The notes beneath the pieces are model-generated. The model saw nothing but the letters and a program-made list of their open reading frames with translations, did not search any database and was not told the DNA's origin. From positions 1 through 24,894 of the forward strand of contig DEHU01000214.1 in the NCBI GenBank assembly GCA_002352125.1: 24,894 nucleotides of DNA, read 5' to 3'. The DNA is from Competibacteraceae bacterium UBA2792. Its GTDB lineage: Bacteria; Pseudomonadota; Gammaproteobacteria; Competibacterales; Competibacteraceae. Positions 7,039-15,358 of the stretch are shown in pieces; position 1 is the stretch's first letter, and each line of letters begins with the position of its first letter. Position numbers and translations under genes: made by a program.

Positions 7039-10000
7039 TTACCGGTGCATCTTCCTCTGTCGGGCGCTTTGGCCGATATATCTCCATCCCAACGACAGCA
7101 ACAACCCGAGCAGCGCCAGCATGGCGATTGGCGACAGAGCTGGAATATCGACAGGCGCCCCGATTATCGTCGTCCTGCCGCTAGCACTATTGTTGTTGGG
7201 GTTGCCGTCGGTAGCAGTCGTGATCACGGTGCTGGTTACCGTTACGCTGCCGCGAGCCGGAGCGGTGTACCTCAGAGTGAACCCGGCCGTTTGCCCGGCA
7301 GCGAGCGTGCTCGGCAAGCCCGTCACCGTCACCACGCCCGTGGCGCTGTCGTAGCTGCACGTCGCACCGCCGCAACCGACGCCGCTCAACCCCGGCGGCA
7401 GCGACAGGCTATACGTCACGCCGATGGCCGGCGCCGTGCCCAAGTTGCCGAAAGTCACTGGCAGGTTCACCGTGCCTCCGGGTGTTGCTACCGGCGGCAC
7501 GTCCAGCCAGACCGTCACATCCGCAATTGCGGCCGTCGGTACAATGGTGCTACCCGTAGCGGTGTTATTGCGCATGTTGCCATCGGTCGAGGCGGTCGTA
7601 ACGCTGGATGTTACAAGCAGGATCGCCGTCCCCGATGTAGGCGTTGGGGCAGTGTAGCTCAATAGCACATGTTCGGTTTGTCCCAGACTGAGACTAGCTG
7701 GCAAACCCGCTACCGTCACGATGCCCGTGGCGCTGTCGTAGCTGCACGTCGCACCGCTACAGCCGACATCGTTCAGGCCACTCGCCAGAGTGATGGTATA
7801 GCGTGTTCCCGTTGCAACCGAACTGCCTTGGTTACCGTAGGTGATGAGCGCATGGACTACCTCGCCCGCCGGGACCCCGCTCGGCACGGTCACGGCGGTG
7901 TACACGTCGGCGGCACTCGCACCGACCGTAGTGCTGGTGCTGGCAGAGTTGTTGCCGGGGTTACCGTCGGTCGTGCTCGTGGCGACCGTACTGGTCACCG
8001 GTACCGTACCGCTAGGGGGCGCAGTGTAGCTCAGCGTCAAACCAGCCGTTTGCCCGGCGGCGAGCGTGCCCGGCAAGCCCGTCACCGTCACCACGCCCGT
8101 GGCGCTGTCGTAGCTGCACGTCGCGCCGCCGCAACCGACGCCGCTCAACCCCGGCGGCAGCGACAGGCTGTACGTCACGCCGGTAGCCGGCGCTGTGCCC
8201 AAGTTGATGAAGGTTACGTCTACCGCCACCGTGCTGCCCGCCGTGGCCGTAGTCGGTGCGTCCACCAACGCCGCCACATCGGCAACGGCCGCCGCCGGCA
8301 CCTGCGTGCTGGCGGTGGCGCTATTGTTGCCCGGATTGCTGTCGGTGGCAGCGGTGCCGATGGCAGATTGCACCGCGAGCATGCCTGGAATCGTGGCGGT
8401 GTAGCTGAGCACGACTTGTTCGGTTTGACCCGGACTGAGGCTATCCGGCAAGCCCGTCGCCGTTACGATGCCTGTATTGCTATCGTAGCTGCACGTCGCG
8501 CCGACGCAGCCGACGCCGCTCAAGCCAGCGGGCAAGGTAACGCTGTAGCTCACGCCGGACGCCACTGCGGTCCCTTGGTTGCCGTAGGTCAAGATCGCGT
8601 TGACCACTCCGTTCAACGGCGCACCGGCCGGTGCGCTAACGGTGGTGTAAACGTCCGTCGTTGCCGGCGGCAACACGGTAGCCTTTAGCGTGGCTTGGGC
8701 GATCTGTCCCTGATCGTCGGCGACGAGGTAGGGAATGCTGACCGTGCCGATGAAGCCGGTAGCGGGCGTAAAGGTGACAGCACCAGTGGGATTACCGCTG
8801 CCATCCAACACCAAAGCGAACGTGCCTTGGCCCGTCACGGTATAGGTCGTTTGGATTCCGGCAGTGCTCGGATCGAGATCGAGCGTCGCGGGATCGAGCG
8901 TCGCACCATTGCTTGCCGTATCGTTACTCAACACGTTGGTCAACGTTCCCGCCGTGTTGAACGGTACCGTCATCGCGTCGTCGGTCGCCGAAGGCGGACC
9001 TACCGGCTGTACCGCAGCGGTCTGTTGGTCGTCTTCGACGGCGTTGTTGTTGTTGGGGATGGAATCGGGATCGAAAGCGCCGGATGCCACCACTTGCGCG
9101 GTCACGTCGTAAGATCCCGTCGCCAATACCGTCGCGACGAGAGTCAGCGTCTCCGTATTGCTCCCTACCGTGGCCGGTAGAACTCCCACCGTCCAGTCGC
9201 CCGTGATCGGATCGTAACTGCCGCTGCTGGGCGTGGCGCTCACCAACGTATAGCCCGCCGGCAAAAGCGCGTTAACTTGCACGTCCGTGGCCGGATCCGG
9301 ACCTTGATTGGTCAGGGTCACCGTGAAGGTGACATTGGTACCCACGGCCGGAGTGGCGTTGTTGACAACGTTGCTCAGTTCCAGATCGGCCACCGGTTGT
9401 GGAGTGCTCAAGGTCACTTGGTCGTCTTCGCCGTTGCCGGTGCCGTTGTTGGGCGTGGAGTCGGGATCGGGCTGATCCACCGCCGTGATTTGCGCAGTGT
9501 TGCTTAAACCGCCCGTCGCATCGGTTACGGCTACAGTAATCTGGAATTGCACGTCGCCGCCGGCCGTCACGCTCGCCGGACCGCAGGTCACTACGCCGCT
9601 GCTATGGCTACAACCGGCGCTAGCCGAGACAAAAGTCACTTTGCCTGCCGGCAGCGTATCCGCCACCGTGACGCCCGTGGCTTGGGCTGGACCAGCATTG
9701 GCGACCGTGAGCGTGTAGGTGATTTGGTCGCCGTTCACCGGCGTGGCCTTATCCACGGTCTTGGTCAAGGACAGATCGGCCGATTGCTGGAGGCCAAAGT
9801 TGAGCCCGCTCACCGTCGCACTGGCGTCGATGCCGGTCAAAATTCCGTTTGGAGTCCCGTCCGCCGCGCCATTGACGTTCTCCCCGCTCACCGACCAGCC
9901 CGCCGGCAGCGTCACCGCCGGCGTGACCGTGCTCCCCACGGCCGGATTGGCGGTGGTGATGTAGGCGCTGTAGCCAGTGCCGGCGGGAACGTTGGCGGTC

Positions 10001-12597
10001 CACGAACCGTTGCTGTCAACCGGCGTCACCGCCAATACCTTGCCCGCGTTATCTACGACGACCACGTTCAACCCACCGGCGTTGGTACCGGCTTCGCTGC
10101 CGCTCTGCACACCGCTGCCATCGATATCCGCAAACACCGTACCCGATATCGATACCATGCTCGTCATCGTGCTGCCGTTGGCGCTGTTGTTCGCGGAATT
10201 GGCGTCGCTGCTCGTCGTGTTGATGGAGGTGTTGACGGCCACTGCTCCCGATGCTGGCATGGTGTAGCTAAAGCCGAAGTTGAAGCTTTGACCAGCGGCG
10301 AGGCTGCTGGGCAGCCCCGAGAAGTTGATCGTTCCACCGCTGCAAGTTGCCGTGACGTTGGTGGGCAGGCCGGTGAAGTGAAAGTCCTGCGGGCAAGTTC
10401 CGCTGTCGACCGTAGCGGTATAAGTGACTCCCGCCGCCGCGCCGGCACCGTTGTTGCCGAACGTGAAAGTCCCGCTGACCGTCGTACCTGCCGTGGCGGT
10501 TGCCGGTACGCTCACCGTAGTAAGTACGTCGGTTTGGCCGATGCCAGTGCTGACGGTGGCGGTATTGTTGGCCGGGTACGTGTCGTTACTAGTAGTGGCG
10601 ATGGTGGTGGTGGCAACGACCGGCCCAGTACTCGGCGCCGTGTAGCTGAAAGTCATGAACGGAATGGACTGCCCGGCACCGAGCGTCGCGGGCAACGGCG
10701 TACCGCCGAAGGTCACCACGCCGGTCGAATTGTTGTAGCTGGCCGTTGTACCAGCGGGCAGGTTGCCAAAGGTCACCGTACCCAAGCCCGGGCTCAAGGT
10801 CAGGCCGTAAGTGACGCCATTGGCGGTGGAATTACCGTTATTGGCGAAGCTAAAAGTGCCTTGCACCGTGCTCCCAGCAGTTGCTATGTCGGGCGCACTA
10901 ACCGAGGTCGCCACGTCGACCACGATCGGATTGATAGTCAGCGTGTTGCTCTGTGGGGCCGTAGAAAAATAGGTCCAAAGGTCGAGTCCCTTAGCGTCAC
11001 CCCAACCGGCGGTCGAAGCACAATCCGAATTCGCGTTGCTACCCGAAGCCCAATTGCGATAGTTGGTCGAGGAATCCACACCCAACAAGCTGGCGGGCAC
11101 CGTCGGGGCGGCGGGCGAAGCCGTGGGACATAAAGTACCGTTCAGGTTGCCTACCAGATTTCCGCTGCTGGTACGGTAACCGCGATCATCGTAGTAAATC
11201 GTCGTGCTGCCGGGATTGGCTCCGTTCAGCCGCGTGATCGTCGGCCCTGCACCCGGGTTGTTTTCCGCGTCGATGATCGGGAAATGGATGTCGCCGTTAT
11301 GACCCTCGACACGGAAGGTATAGGGACCGCCAGCGGGGAAATTCACTCCGGAATTGTCTTTGCCGTCCCAGTTGATATTGTGGGTGCCTGTGCCGGCGAC
11401 GCCGGTTAAAACGGTGTTGTTGAGATTCTTCGGATCGAAGTCCGCACCGTTACGACTGACGACGATTTGGTAAGTGATGGTGTTGGTGGTGGTAAAAGTG
11501 AATGTCCCCCCCGCTCCCACGGTGGTTGTCGAACCGACGAGGTGGCCACTGAAGCTTAAGTTCGAGACGGTTGGCGAGGGTGGTGTATGCGGAATATTGA
11601 GCGCGGTTAATACTCTTTCGACTTCGGCGTTGTTACTGACATCGCTGAAGAAAATCGGATATTGGGCGACCTGCGTGGTTACTCCAGGCGACAAAAGCGT
11701 CGGATCAATCAACGCGAATTGTGTCGTAGTGCCTGTACCCATAGTCCGCAAATCCTTATAAAGTGGTTGCCCGTTGTCGAGAAAACCGAGGCTATTGGCG
11801 TAAAGCACATAACCGTTCGGGTCCAGACCGCGCAAATCCTGGGAGTAGCGGTAGCCGTCACTGGTTACATAGTAATGGGTTGAATAAACGGGCCGGTTAT
11901 TGGTGTTCGTGAACCCGGCCCAAGCATAGGTAAACAGGCGACCTTCCAGATCAGTGGTCGAAGCTGGGGCACTAGAGCGCACCGTGACATCCCAGGCGGA
12001 GACACTGTTGTTACTGATGGCAGGAGGGTCGATAACTCCATCAGGACCGGAACCAGTTCCGGCACGCGCAAACATAACACCATAGATTCCAGTGGAGGGA
12101 GCTTGATAAGCGCATGGAGTATAGCCGGTCGTTTTGCCCGTTCCATCAACGCTCTTTGGACCAACGTTTTCTTTATTGCGGGTGTCGATCAAGCCTCGGC
12201 CAGCACCCGAATAGTTCGGGCCATTTAGCGTAATAGATTCCGAGCAAGTGAAGGCCGGAGATCCAGGTACGGTTTCATCGCCAGGCGTGCCAAAATTTTG
12301 TGGGCTGTATACGTTAATGACCCCTTGATTAGTAGCAGTTCGGTTGCGCGAGCCGAGCAAAATATACTCGCCAGCCTGGGCATAAACGTACAGGAATGTT
12401 TGGCGATTGACCTTGCCAACATATTTGTTGCCGGGCTGAATATCGAGATTAGCCCGACTTCCCCCAACAGGATAGGTGCTGGGATACAGTGATCGACTGC
12501 CTTCGGCCCAAGCCGACGAAACACCGAAGAGAAGACTTGGCAGAACTACAACCGCCAGCAAATTAGCCCACCAGCGTACTAAAAAACGGCATAACAT
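7039..12597 (-). CDS. Giant secreted repeat protein: DUF11/SdrD_B/CshA-like domains, degenerate IPTL-CTERM tail
   Basis: 1852-residue exported protein, probably anchored or shed at the cell surface, with an adhesin or matrix role inferred. The start is ATG 12597, with AAGGAAG (12605-12611) at suitable spacing; a TTG one codon earlier is less likely. A signal peptide ends near SSAWA (about residue 32). There follows a ~300-residue unrecognised region, then a FlgD-like fold near 342-440 with INWDGKDNSG. Six related ~125-residue beta-rich repeats lie near 562, 690, 1315, 1441, 1565 and 1697. An SdrD_B-like domain (near 818, TVFADIDGSGVQ), two DUF11 domains (near 940 and 1068) and a CshA-like domain (near 1200, TDDAMTVPFNT) lie between. 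Cys-GGAT-Cys pairs recur in the last four repeats. The C-terminus has IPALSPIAMLALLGLLL, then basic residues, like an IPTL-CTERM sorting tail but without the exact motif. It is a single-gene unit with its own terminator. Confidence 0.9.
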   Translation of the reverse strand: MLCRFLVRWWANLLAVVVLPSLLFGVSSAWAEGSRSLYPSTYPVGGSRANLDIQPGNKYVGKVNRQTFLYVYAQAGEYILLGSRNRTATNQGVINVYSPQNFGTPGDETVPGSPAFTCSESITLNGPNYSGAGRGLIDTRNKENVGPKSVDGTGKTTGYTPCAYQAPSTGIYGVMFARAGTGSGPDGVIDPPAISNNSVSAWDVTVRSSAPASTTDLEGRLFTYAWAGFTNTNNRPVYSTHYYVTSDGYRYSQDLRGLDPNGYVLYANSLGFLDNGQPLYKDLRTMGTGTTTQFALIDPTLLSPGVTTQVAQYPIFFSDVSNNAEVERVLTALNIPHTPPSPTVSNLSFSGHLVGSTTTVGAGGTFTFTTTNTITYQIVVSRNGADFDPKNLNNTVLTGVAGTGTHNINWDGKDNSGVNFPAGGPYTFRVEGHNGDIHFPIIDAENNPGAGPTITRLNGANPGSTTIYYDDRGYRTSSGNLVGNLNGTLCPTASPAAPTVPASLLGVDSSTNYRNWASGSNANSDCASTAGWGDAKGLDLWTYFSTAPQSNTLTINPIVVDVATSVSAPDIATAGSTVQGTFSFANNGNSTANGVTYGLTLSPGLGTVTFGNLPAGTTASYNNSTGVVTFGGTPLPATLGAGQSIPFMTFSYTAPSTGPVVATTTIATTSNDTYPANNTATVSTGIGQTDVLTTVSVPATATAGTTVSGTFTFGNNGAGAAAGVTYTATVDSGTCPQDFHFTGLPTNVTATCSGGTINFSGLPSSLAAGQSFNFGFSYTMPASGAVAVNTSINTTSSDANSANNSANGSTMTSMVSISGTVFADIDGSGVQSGSEAGTNAGGLNVVVVDNAGKVLAVTPVDSNGSWTANVPAGTGYSAYITTANPAVGSTVTPAVTLPAGWSVSGENVNGAADGTPNGILTGIDASATVSGLNFGLQQSADLSLTKTVDKATPVNGDQITYTLTVANAGPAQATGVTVADTLPAGKVTFVSASAGCSHSSGVVTCGPASVTAGGDVQFQITVAVTDATGGLSNTAQITAVDQPDPDSTPNNGTGNGEDDQVTLSTPQPVADLELSNVVNNATPAVGTNVTFTVTLTNQGPDPATDVQVNALLPAGYTLVSATPSSGSYDPITGDWTVGVLPATVGSNTETLTLVATVLATGSYDVTAQVVASGAFDPDSIPNNNNAVEDDQQTAAVQPVGPPSATDDAMTVPFNTAGTLTNVLSNDTASNGATLDPATLDLDPSTAGIQTTYTVTGQGTFALVLDGSGNPTGAVTFTPATGFIGTVSIPYLVADDQGQIAQATLKATVLPPATTDVYTTVSAPAGAPLNGVVNAILTYGNQGTAVASGVSYSVTLPAGLSGVGCVGATCSYDSNTGIVTATGLPDSLSPGQTEQVVLSYTATIPGMLAVQSAIGTAATDSNPGNNSATASTQVPAAAVADVAALVDAPTTATAGSTVAVDVTFINLGTAPATGVTYSLSLPPGLSGVGCGGATCSYDSATGVVTVTGLPGTLAAGQTAGLTLSYTAPPSGTVPVTSTVATSTTDGNPGNNSASTSTTVGASAADVYTAVTVPSGVPAGEVVHALITYGNQGSSVATGTRYTITLASGLNDVGCSGATCSYDSATGIVTVAGLPASLSLGQTEHVLLSYTAPTPTSGTAILLVTSSVTTASTDGNMRNNTATGSTIVPTAAIADVTVWLDVPPVATPGGTVNLPVTFGNLGTAPAIGVTYSLSLPPGLSGVGCGGATCSYDSATGVVTVTGLPSTLAAGQTAGFTLRYTAPARGSVTVTSTVITTATDGNPNNNSASGRTTIIGAPVDIPALSPIAMLALLGLLLSLGWRYIGQSARQRKMHR
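7286..8182 (-). repeat. Two near-identical ~138-bp copies, part of an A-B-A'-B' protein repeat
   Basis: 7286-7423 and 8045-8182 are almost identical at the base level and are offset by 759 bases (253 codons), that is two protein repeat units. They encode the core of the two B-type repeats (LSLPPGLSGVGCGGATCSYD, then ATGVVTVTGLP). The intervening A-type unit is clearly diverged, which shows that duplication occurred in blocks of two units. Confidence 0.85.
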
Positions 12598-12648
12598 CAA
12601 CTGGCTTCCTTATAGTTCGTTAGCTATTTGAGGCCGCCTTATCCCTAT

Positions 12649-12675
12649 AGCATATCCCCCCCTGCATAGCCTCAA
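12649..12675 (-). promoter_or_regulatory. Possible promoter of the giant gene with a seven-G tract in its spacer
   Basis: On the minus strand, TTGAGG (12670-12675) is followed 15 bases later by TATGCT (12649-12654). The spacer contains seven consecutive G residues (12656-12662 as C on the plus strand). The 15-base spacing is short of the 17-base optimum. Tentative. Confidence 0.3.
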
Positions 12676-12686
12676 TGTATTATGCA
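12663..12686. promoter_or_regulatory. Inverted repeat upstream of the giant gene
   Basis: TGCATA-n12-TATGCA, perfect 6-base arms, overlapping the possible -35 box of the giant gene. A candidate operator for an unknown regulator. It lies in the 114-base AT-rich gap between the helical-repeat gene and the giant gene. Confidence 0.3.
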
Positions 12687-12711
12687 TAAACACATTACTT
12701 TACTACGTACA

Positions 12712-13854
12712 TTAAAGGCAAGCGTCAAGCGATATAGTGCAACGTAACATATTCAACCTACTTCGTAATCCGTCGCCATACCAGCTCGTCTCCAACCGCT
12801 CGTCTTCGGCATCGGCCAAATGCTGTGCGGTTCGATAGTGATCCTCCGCCTGCCGCAAGGCTACAGCGACCGCGAGAGCGGAAAACGGCGCCGGAGTATC
12901 GGAGGCCGGTTCGCCGTAATCATCATCCACCACCGGCAATCCCAGCCTTACCCTCGTCCGAATCAACGCCAACTCGCCCAGCAATAGCGCCGATTCGAAG
13001 CAGTCGGTTCGCAAAGGCTGCCGGGATAGGGCAGCATCCACTTCATCAAAACGCCCGGCCAGCGCCAGCACTCGCAGCGCCTCGCACCGCGCGCCGGTAT
13101 CTCGGTTTTCGATACCGGCGGTTTCAGTTAATAAAGCCAGGGCTAGCTCGATGGGTATCGGATCGAATCCGGAAGCCGGGGGGCTGGAACTGGCTGCACG
13201 CCGTGCTCGCCAACGCAAGAGTTGCGCGCGTTGCAACAGTTGCCGTTCCAAGAATTGCGTGGGATGGAGTTCGTTCAGTCGCTCGACCAATCGCTCTAGC
13301 TCGGTCAAATCGTGACGACGGAAAGCGGTACGACACAACGCCCAGAGATGAGTCGCGGCAGTCAGGCGAGGTGGTTCATCGCGCCGGTTGGCCCAAGCGC
13401 GGGAATGCCAATTCCAGGCGGCGGCGAAATCGCCCCGCCGGAATGCCAGTTCTCCCTCCAGAAAATCCAGCAACGCACCCCACGGTTGCCGGATGTCTGC
13501 CAAGTAACGCCGTCCCTGTGCGAGCAACGCACGACAAAAAGCAGCGGTTTTGCGTTCCAAGCCGATATGGATGATGGCGGCCAAGGCGCCGAAAACATCG
13601 GCCTGACCGGCAGTCGCAGCGCGCTCGTTGGCAGCTTGCAGCAGGACGGCCAGCGCCAGATCGTCCTCGCCAGCCTGCCGCAGGCTGTACCCTTCCCACA
13701 GTAGCGCCTGCGTCCGCTCGCCGACCAATCCCAGCGTTTCCGCCAGTACCACCGCTCGCCGTTCCAACCGCGCGGCTTGGGCGAACTGGCCGTCGGCACG
13801 AGCCTGTCGAGCCTGGACACGTAGCCGGTCGAATACCCGCCGGTCGGAAACCAC
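12712..13854 (-). CDS. Helical-repeat (TPR-like) protein of unknown function
   Basis: About 380 residues, rich in Ala, Leu and Arg, with repeated amphipathic helix pairs resembling TPR/SEL1-type solenoids (for example QARADGQFAQAARLERRAVVLAE and LEGELAFRRGDFAAAWNWHSRAW). No catalytic motif or signal peptide is seen. The frame stays open upstream into the 3' end of cnoX, but those residues are read out of frame from a real gene. The only credible initiator after the cnoX stop is GTG 13854; no ATG, GTG or TTG occurs in frame between the cnoX stop and that GTG. The start has no Shine-Dalgarno: the position is occupied by a 7-base tandem repeat. It is probably co-transcribed with cnoX, 59 bases upstream. 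It may be a protein-interaction scaffold. I do not recognise a named family. Confidence 0.65.
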   Translation of the reverse strand: MVSDRRVFDRLRVQARQARADGQFAQAARLERRAVVLAETLGLVGERTQALLWEGYSLRQAGEDDLALAVLLQAANERAATAGQADVFGALAAIIHIGLERKTAAFCRALLAQGRRYLADIRQPWGALLDFLEGELAFRRGDFAAAWNWHSRAWANRRDEPPRLTAATHLWALCRTAFRRHDLTELERLVERLNELHPTQFLERQLLQRAQLLRWRARRAASSSPPASGFDPIPIELALALLTETAGIENRDTGARCEALRVLALAGRFDEVDAALSRQPLRTDCFESALLLGELALIRTRVRLGLPVVDDDYGEPASDTPAPFSALAVAVALRQAEDHYRTAQHLADAEDERLETSWYGDGLRSRLNMLRCTISLDACL

Positions 13855-13864
13855 GCGGCTGGCA

Positions 13865-13895
13865 CCGAAATCCGAAATCCGAAATCCGAAATCCG
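13865..13895. repeat. Heptanucleotide tandem repeat (CCGAAAT, 4.4 copies)
   Basis: CCGAAAT is repeated at 13865, 13872, 13879 and 13886, with a partial fifth copy (CCG). It fills the short gap between the cnoX stop (13914) and the GTG start of the helical-repeat gene, where a ribosome binding site would be expected. Confidence 0.95.
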
Positions 13896-13913
13896 TCCGA
13901 GCCCGTGCGATGG

Positions 13914-14786
13914 TCAGTGCAACAGCGAGAACATTCGCCGCCGGTAGGTGGTCACCAACGGATTTTCGTTGCCGAGGATGTCGAAGATCGCGATCAGCCC
14001 CTTGCGGCCCGCCTCGTCCTCGAACTTCGGATCGCGCCGCAGAATATCCATGAACTGCTCCAGCGCCGCTTCGTAATGTCCAGCCAGCACGTAGCGGGCC
14101 GCTAGTTGGCGGCGCGCGGCGCAATCGTCCGGTTTCGCGCGTATCTGGGCTTCCAGTTTGGCGATATCCGGTGCTCCCTGGGCCAGATCGGCAAATTGCA
14201 GACGCGCCAACAGGCCGCTGGCCGGTTGGCGGTCACGCTCTTCCACCGGCAGGCTTTGCAACAGGCTCTGCGCTTCCTCGCTCCGATCCAGTTGCAGCAA
14301 CTTGTCGGCCAACATCACCTTCAGCTCAACGCTATCCGGCTCCTGCTTCAGCGCTTCGTGCAACAGCTCGATGGCCTGTTTCTGGCGGCCGTGCTGCCAA
14401 AGCGTTTCGATCTGTTCCCGGACTATATCGCCCGGTTGCTGTTGAGGTCCGGCGAACCGATCGATGATTTCGCGATAAGCCGATTCTGGCTGCAACCCCA
14501 CCAATTGATCGACGATCTGCCCCTGCCAAACCACCATCACCGTCGGCAGGCTACGAACCCGAAAATGTGCCGCCAACGCCTGCTCGACGTCGGCGTTGAT
14601 CTTGGCCAGAACGAAGCCGCCTCGGTACTCCTGCGCCAGTTTGGTCAGCAGCGGAGTGAGCGTCTGACAGGGCTGGCACCAATCGGCCCAAAAATCGACG
14701 AGCACCGGCACGCGCTGAGAATTTTCTACCACCACCGGAGCAAAATTGTGTTGGTTAACTTCGAAAATATAGGGCGATTCACTCAT
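13914..14786 (-). CDS. cnoX: CnoX/YbbN-type chaperedoxin (thioredoxin-TPR fusion)
   Basis: 290-residue cytosolic protein; E. coli CnoX is 284. An N-terminal thioredoxin domain (about 1-110) carries WCQPC at 36-40 and the cis-Pro region LPTVMVV. The C-terminal half is helical, with a TPR pattern (HGRQKQAIELLHEALKQEPD and AGHYEAALEQFMDILRRDP). CnoX proteins hold unfolded substrates during oxidative stress and pass them to GroEL or DnaK. E. coli CnoX lacks the first cysteine and is not a thiol reductase, whereas this protein has both, as in alphaproteobacterial redox-active forms. The start is ATG 14786, since the frame upstream encodes only low-complexity residues overlapping the fdxA region and the thioredoxin fold begins right after MSESPYIFEV. 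A TAGAAT -10-like box lies upstream, but its -35 spacing is poor. Confidence 0.9.
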   Translation of the reverse strand: MSESPYIFEVNQHNFAPVVVENSQRVPVLVDFWADWCQPCQTLTPLLTKLAQEYRGGFVLAKINADVEQALAAHFRVRSLPTVMVVWQGQIVDQLVGLQPESAYREIIDRFAGPQQQPGDIVREQIETLWQHGRQKQAIELLHEALKQEPDSVELKVMLADKLLQLDRSEEAQSLLQSLPVEERDRQPASGLLARLQFADLAQGAPDIAKLEAQIRAKPDDCAARRQLAARYVLAGHYEAALEQFMDILRRDPKFEDEAGRKGLIAIFDILGNENPLVTTYRRRMFSLLH

Positions 14787-14898
14787 CAGTTGGATTTCCG
14801 CAAGGGCCGCGCCGGAGGCGGCAAAGTTCGACTCCGATTCTAAATGGGGACGCGGACGGGATTTGCAATGGGAAGGTCGAGAAGTCAACACGCCGGGA

Positions 14899-15222
14899 TC
14901 AGCGTTCGAGATACTTGAGTTTGCCGGGTTTACCGTCCCAATCTGCTGCGTCGGGCGGGGCATCCTTCTTGGTAGTGATCACCGGCCATTGCTTCGCGAG
15001 TTCGGTATTCAACGCCAGGAATTGTTCCTGATCGGCCGGCAGATCGTCCTCGGAGAAAATGGCGTGCGCCGGACACTCGGGTTCGCACAAGGTACAATCG
15101 ATGCATTCGTCTGGATCGATAACCAGGAAATTGGGTCCCTCGTGGAAGCAGTCTACCGGACAGACTTCCACGCAGTCGGTGTACTTGCACTTGATGCAGT
15201 TTTCGGTGACGACAAAAGTCAT
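14899..15222 (-). CDS. fdxA: 7Fe ferredoxin FdxA ([3Fe-4S][4Fe-4S])
   Basis: 107-residue soluble electron carrier of the Azotobacter FdI type. Cysteines at 9, 12, 17, 21, 25, 40, 43, 46 and 50 match the FdI ligand pattern (8, 11, 16, 20, 24, 39, 42, 45, 49) shifted by one. The CPVDCFHEG block and the long C-terminal extension ending [14 protein letters not shown] are diagnostic of the family. The product length is normal. AGGGGA precedes the ATG at good spacing. It lies 136 bases downstream of yajD and 112 bases upstream of cnoX, so it may be transcribed separately. It probably serves low-potential or stress-related electron transfer; the physiological partner is not given by the context. Confidence 0.96.
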   Translation of the reverse strand: MTFVVTENCIKCKYTDCVEVCPVDCFHEGPNFLVIDPDECIDCTLCEPECPAHAIFSEDDLPADQEQFLALNTELAKQWPVITTKKDAPPDAADWDGKPGKLKYLER

Positions 15223-15358
15223 GAGCAGTCCCCTGAAAGGCCGGAAACACAGGGGCGCTATCTTAACCGCGATTAACCGAGTTGGGCACTGGAAAATGGT
15301 GGTGGATCGCGGTCCGAACGCCGGACTGCAACGCTCCGACCCGCACGAAGACCGCTCA

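Noticed and set aside
7286..8670. CRISPR-like or tandem DNA repeat array
   Set aside because: The repeats are long, coding, in frame and explained by protein domain duplication; there are no short repeats with regular unique spacers.
7669..8688. 339-residue plus-strand open frame opposite the repeats
   Set aside because: Same cause: antisense of the A/B repeats, with repeating RHRHHARGAVVAARR-type text and no recognisable fold.
9547..11133. 528-residue plus-strand open frame opposite the giant gene
   Set aside because: Arg/Gly/His-rich antisense shadow of a repetitive, stop-poor gene. No domain, ribosome site or promoter.
12678..12705. CRP-like site upstream of the giant gene (AATGT...ACATT)
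   Set aside because: The half-site spacing and the TGTGA/TCACA cores do not fit the CRP consensus.
13855..14124. N-terminal extension of the helical-repeat protein up to TTG 14124
   Set aside because: This stretch overlaps the cnoX 3' end in another frame, and the residues encoded (for example FGFRISDFG) come from the heptamer repeat. GTG 13854 is preferred.
14787..14963. 59-residue N-terminal extension of CnoX
   Set aside because: Hydrophilic low-complexity sequence overlapping the end of fdxA; the thioredoxin fold begins directly after ATG 14786.
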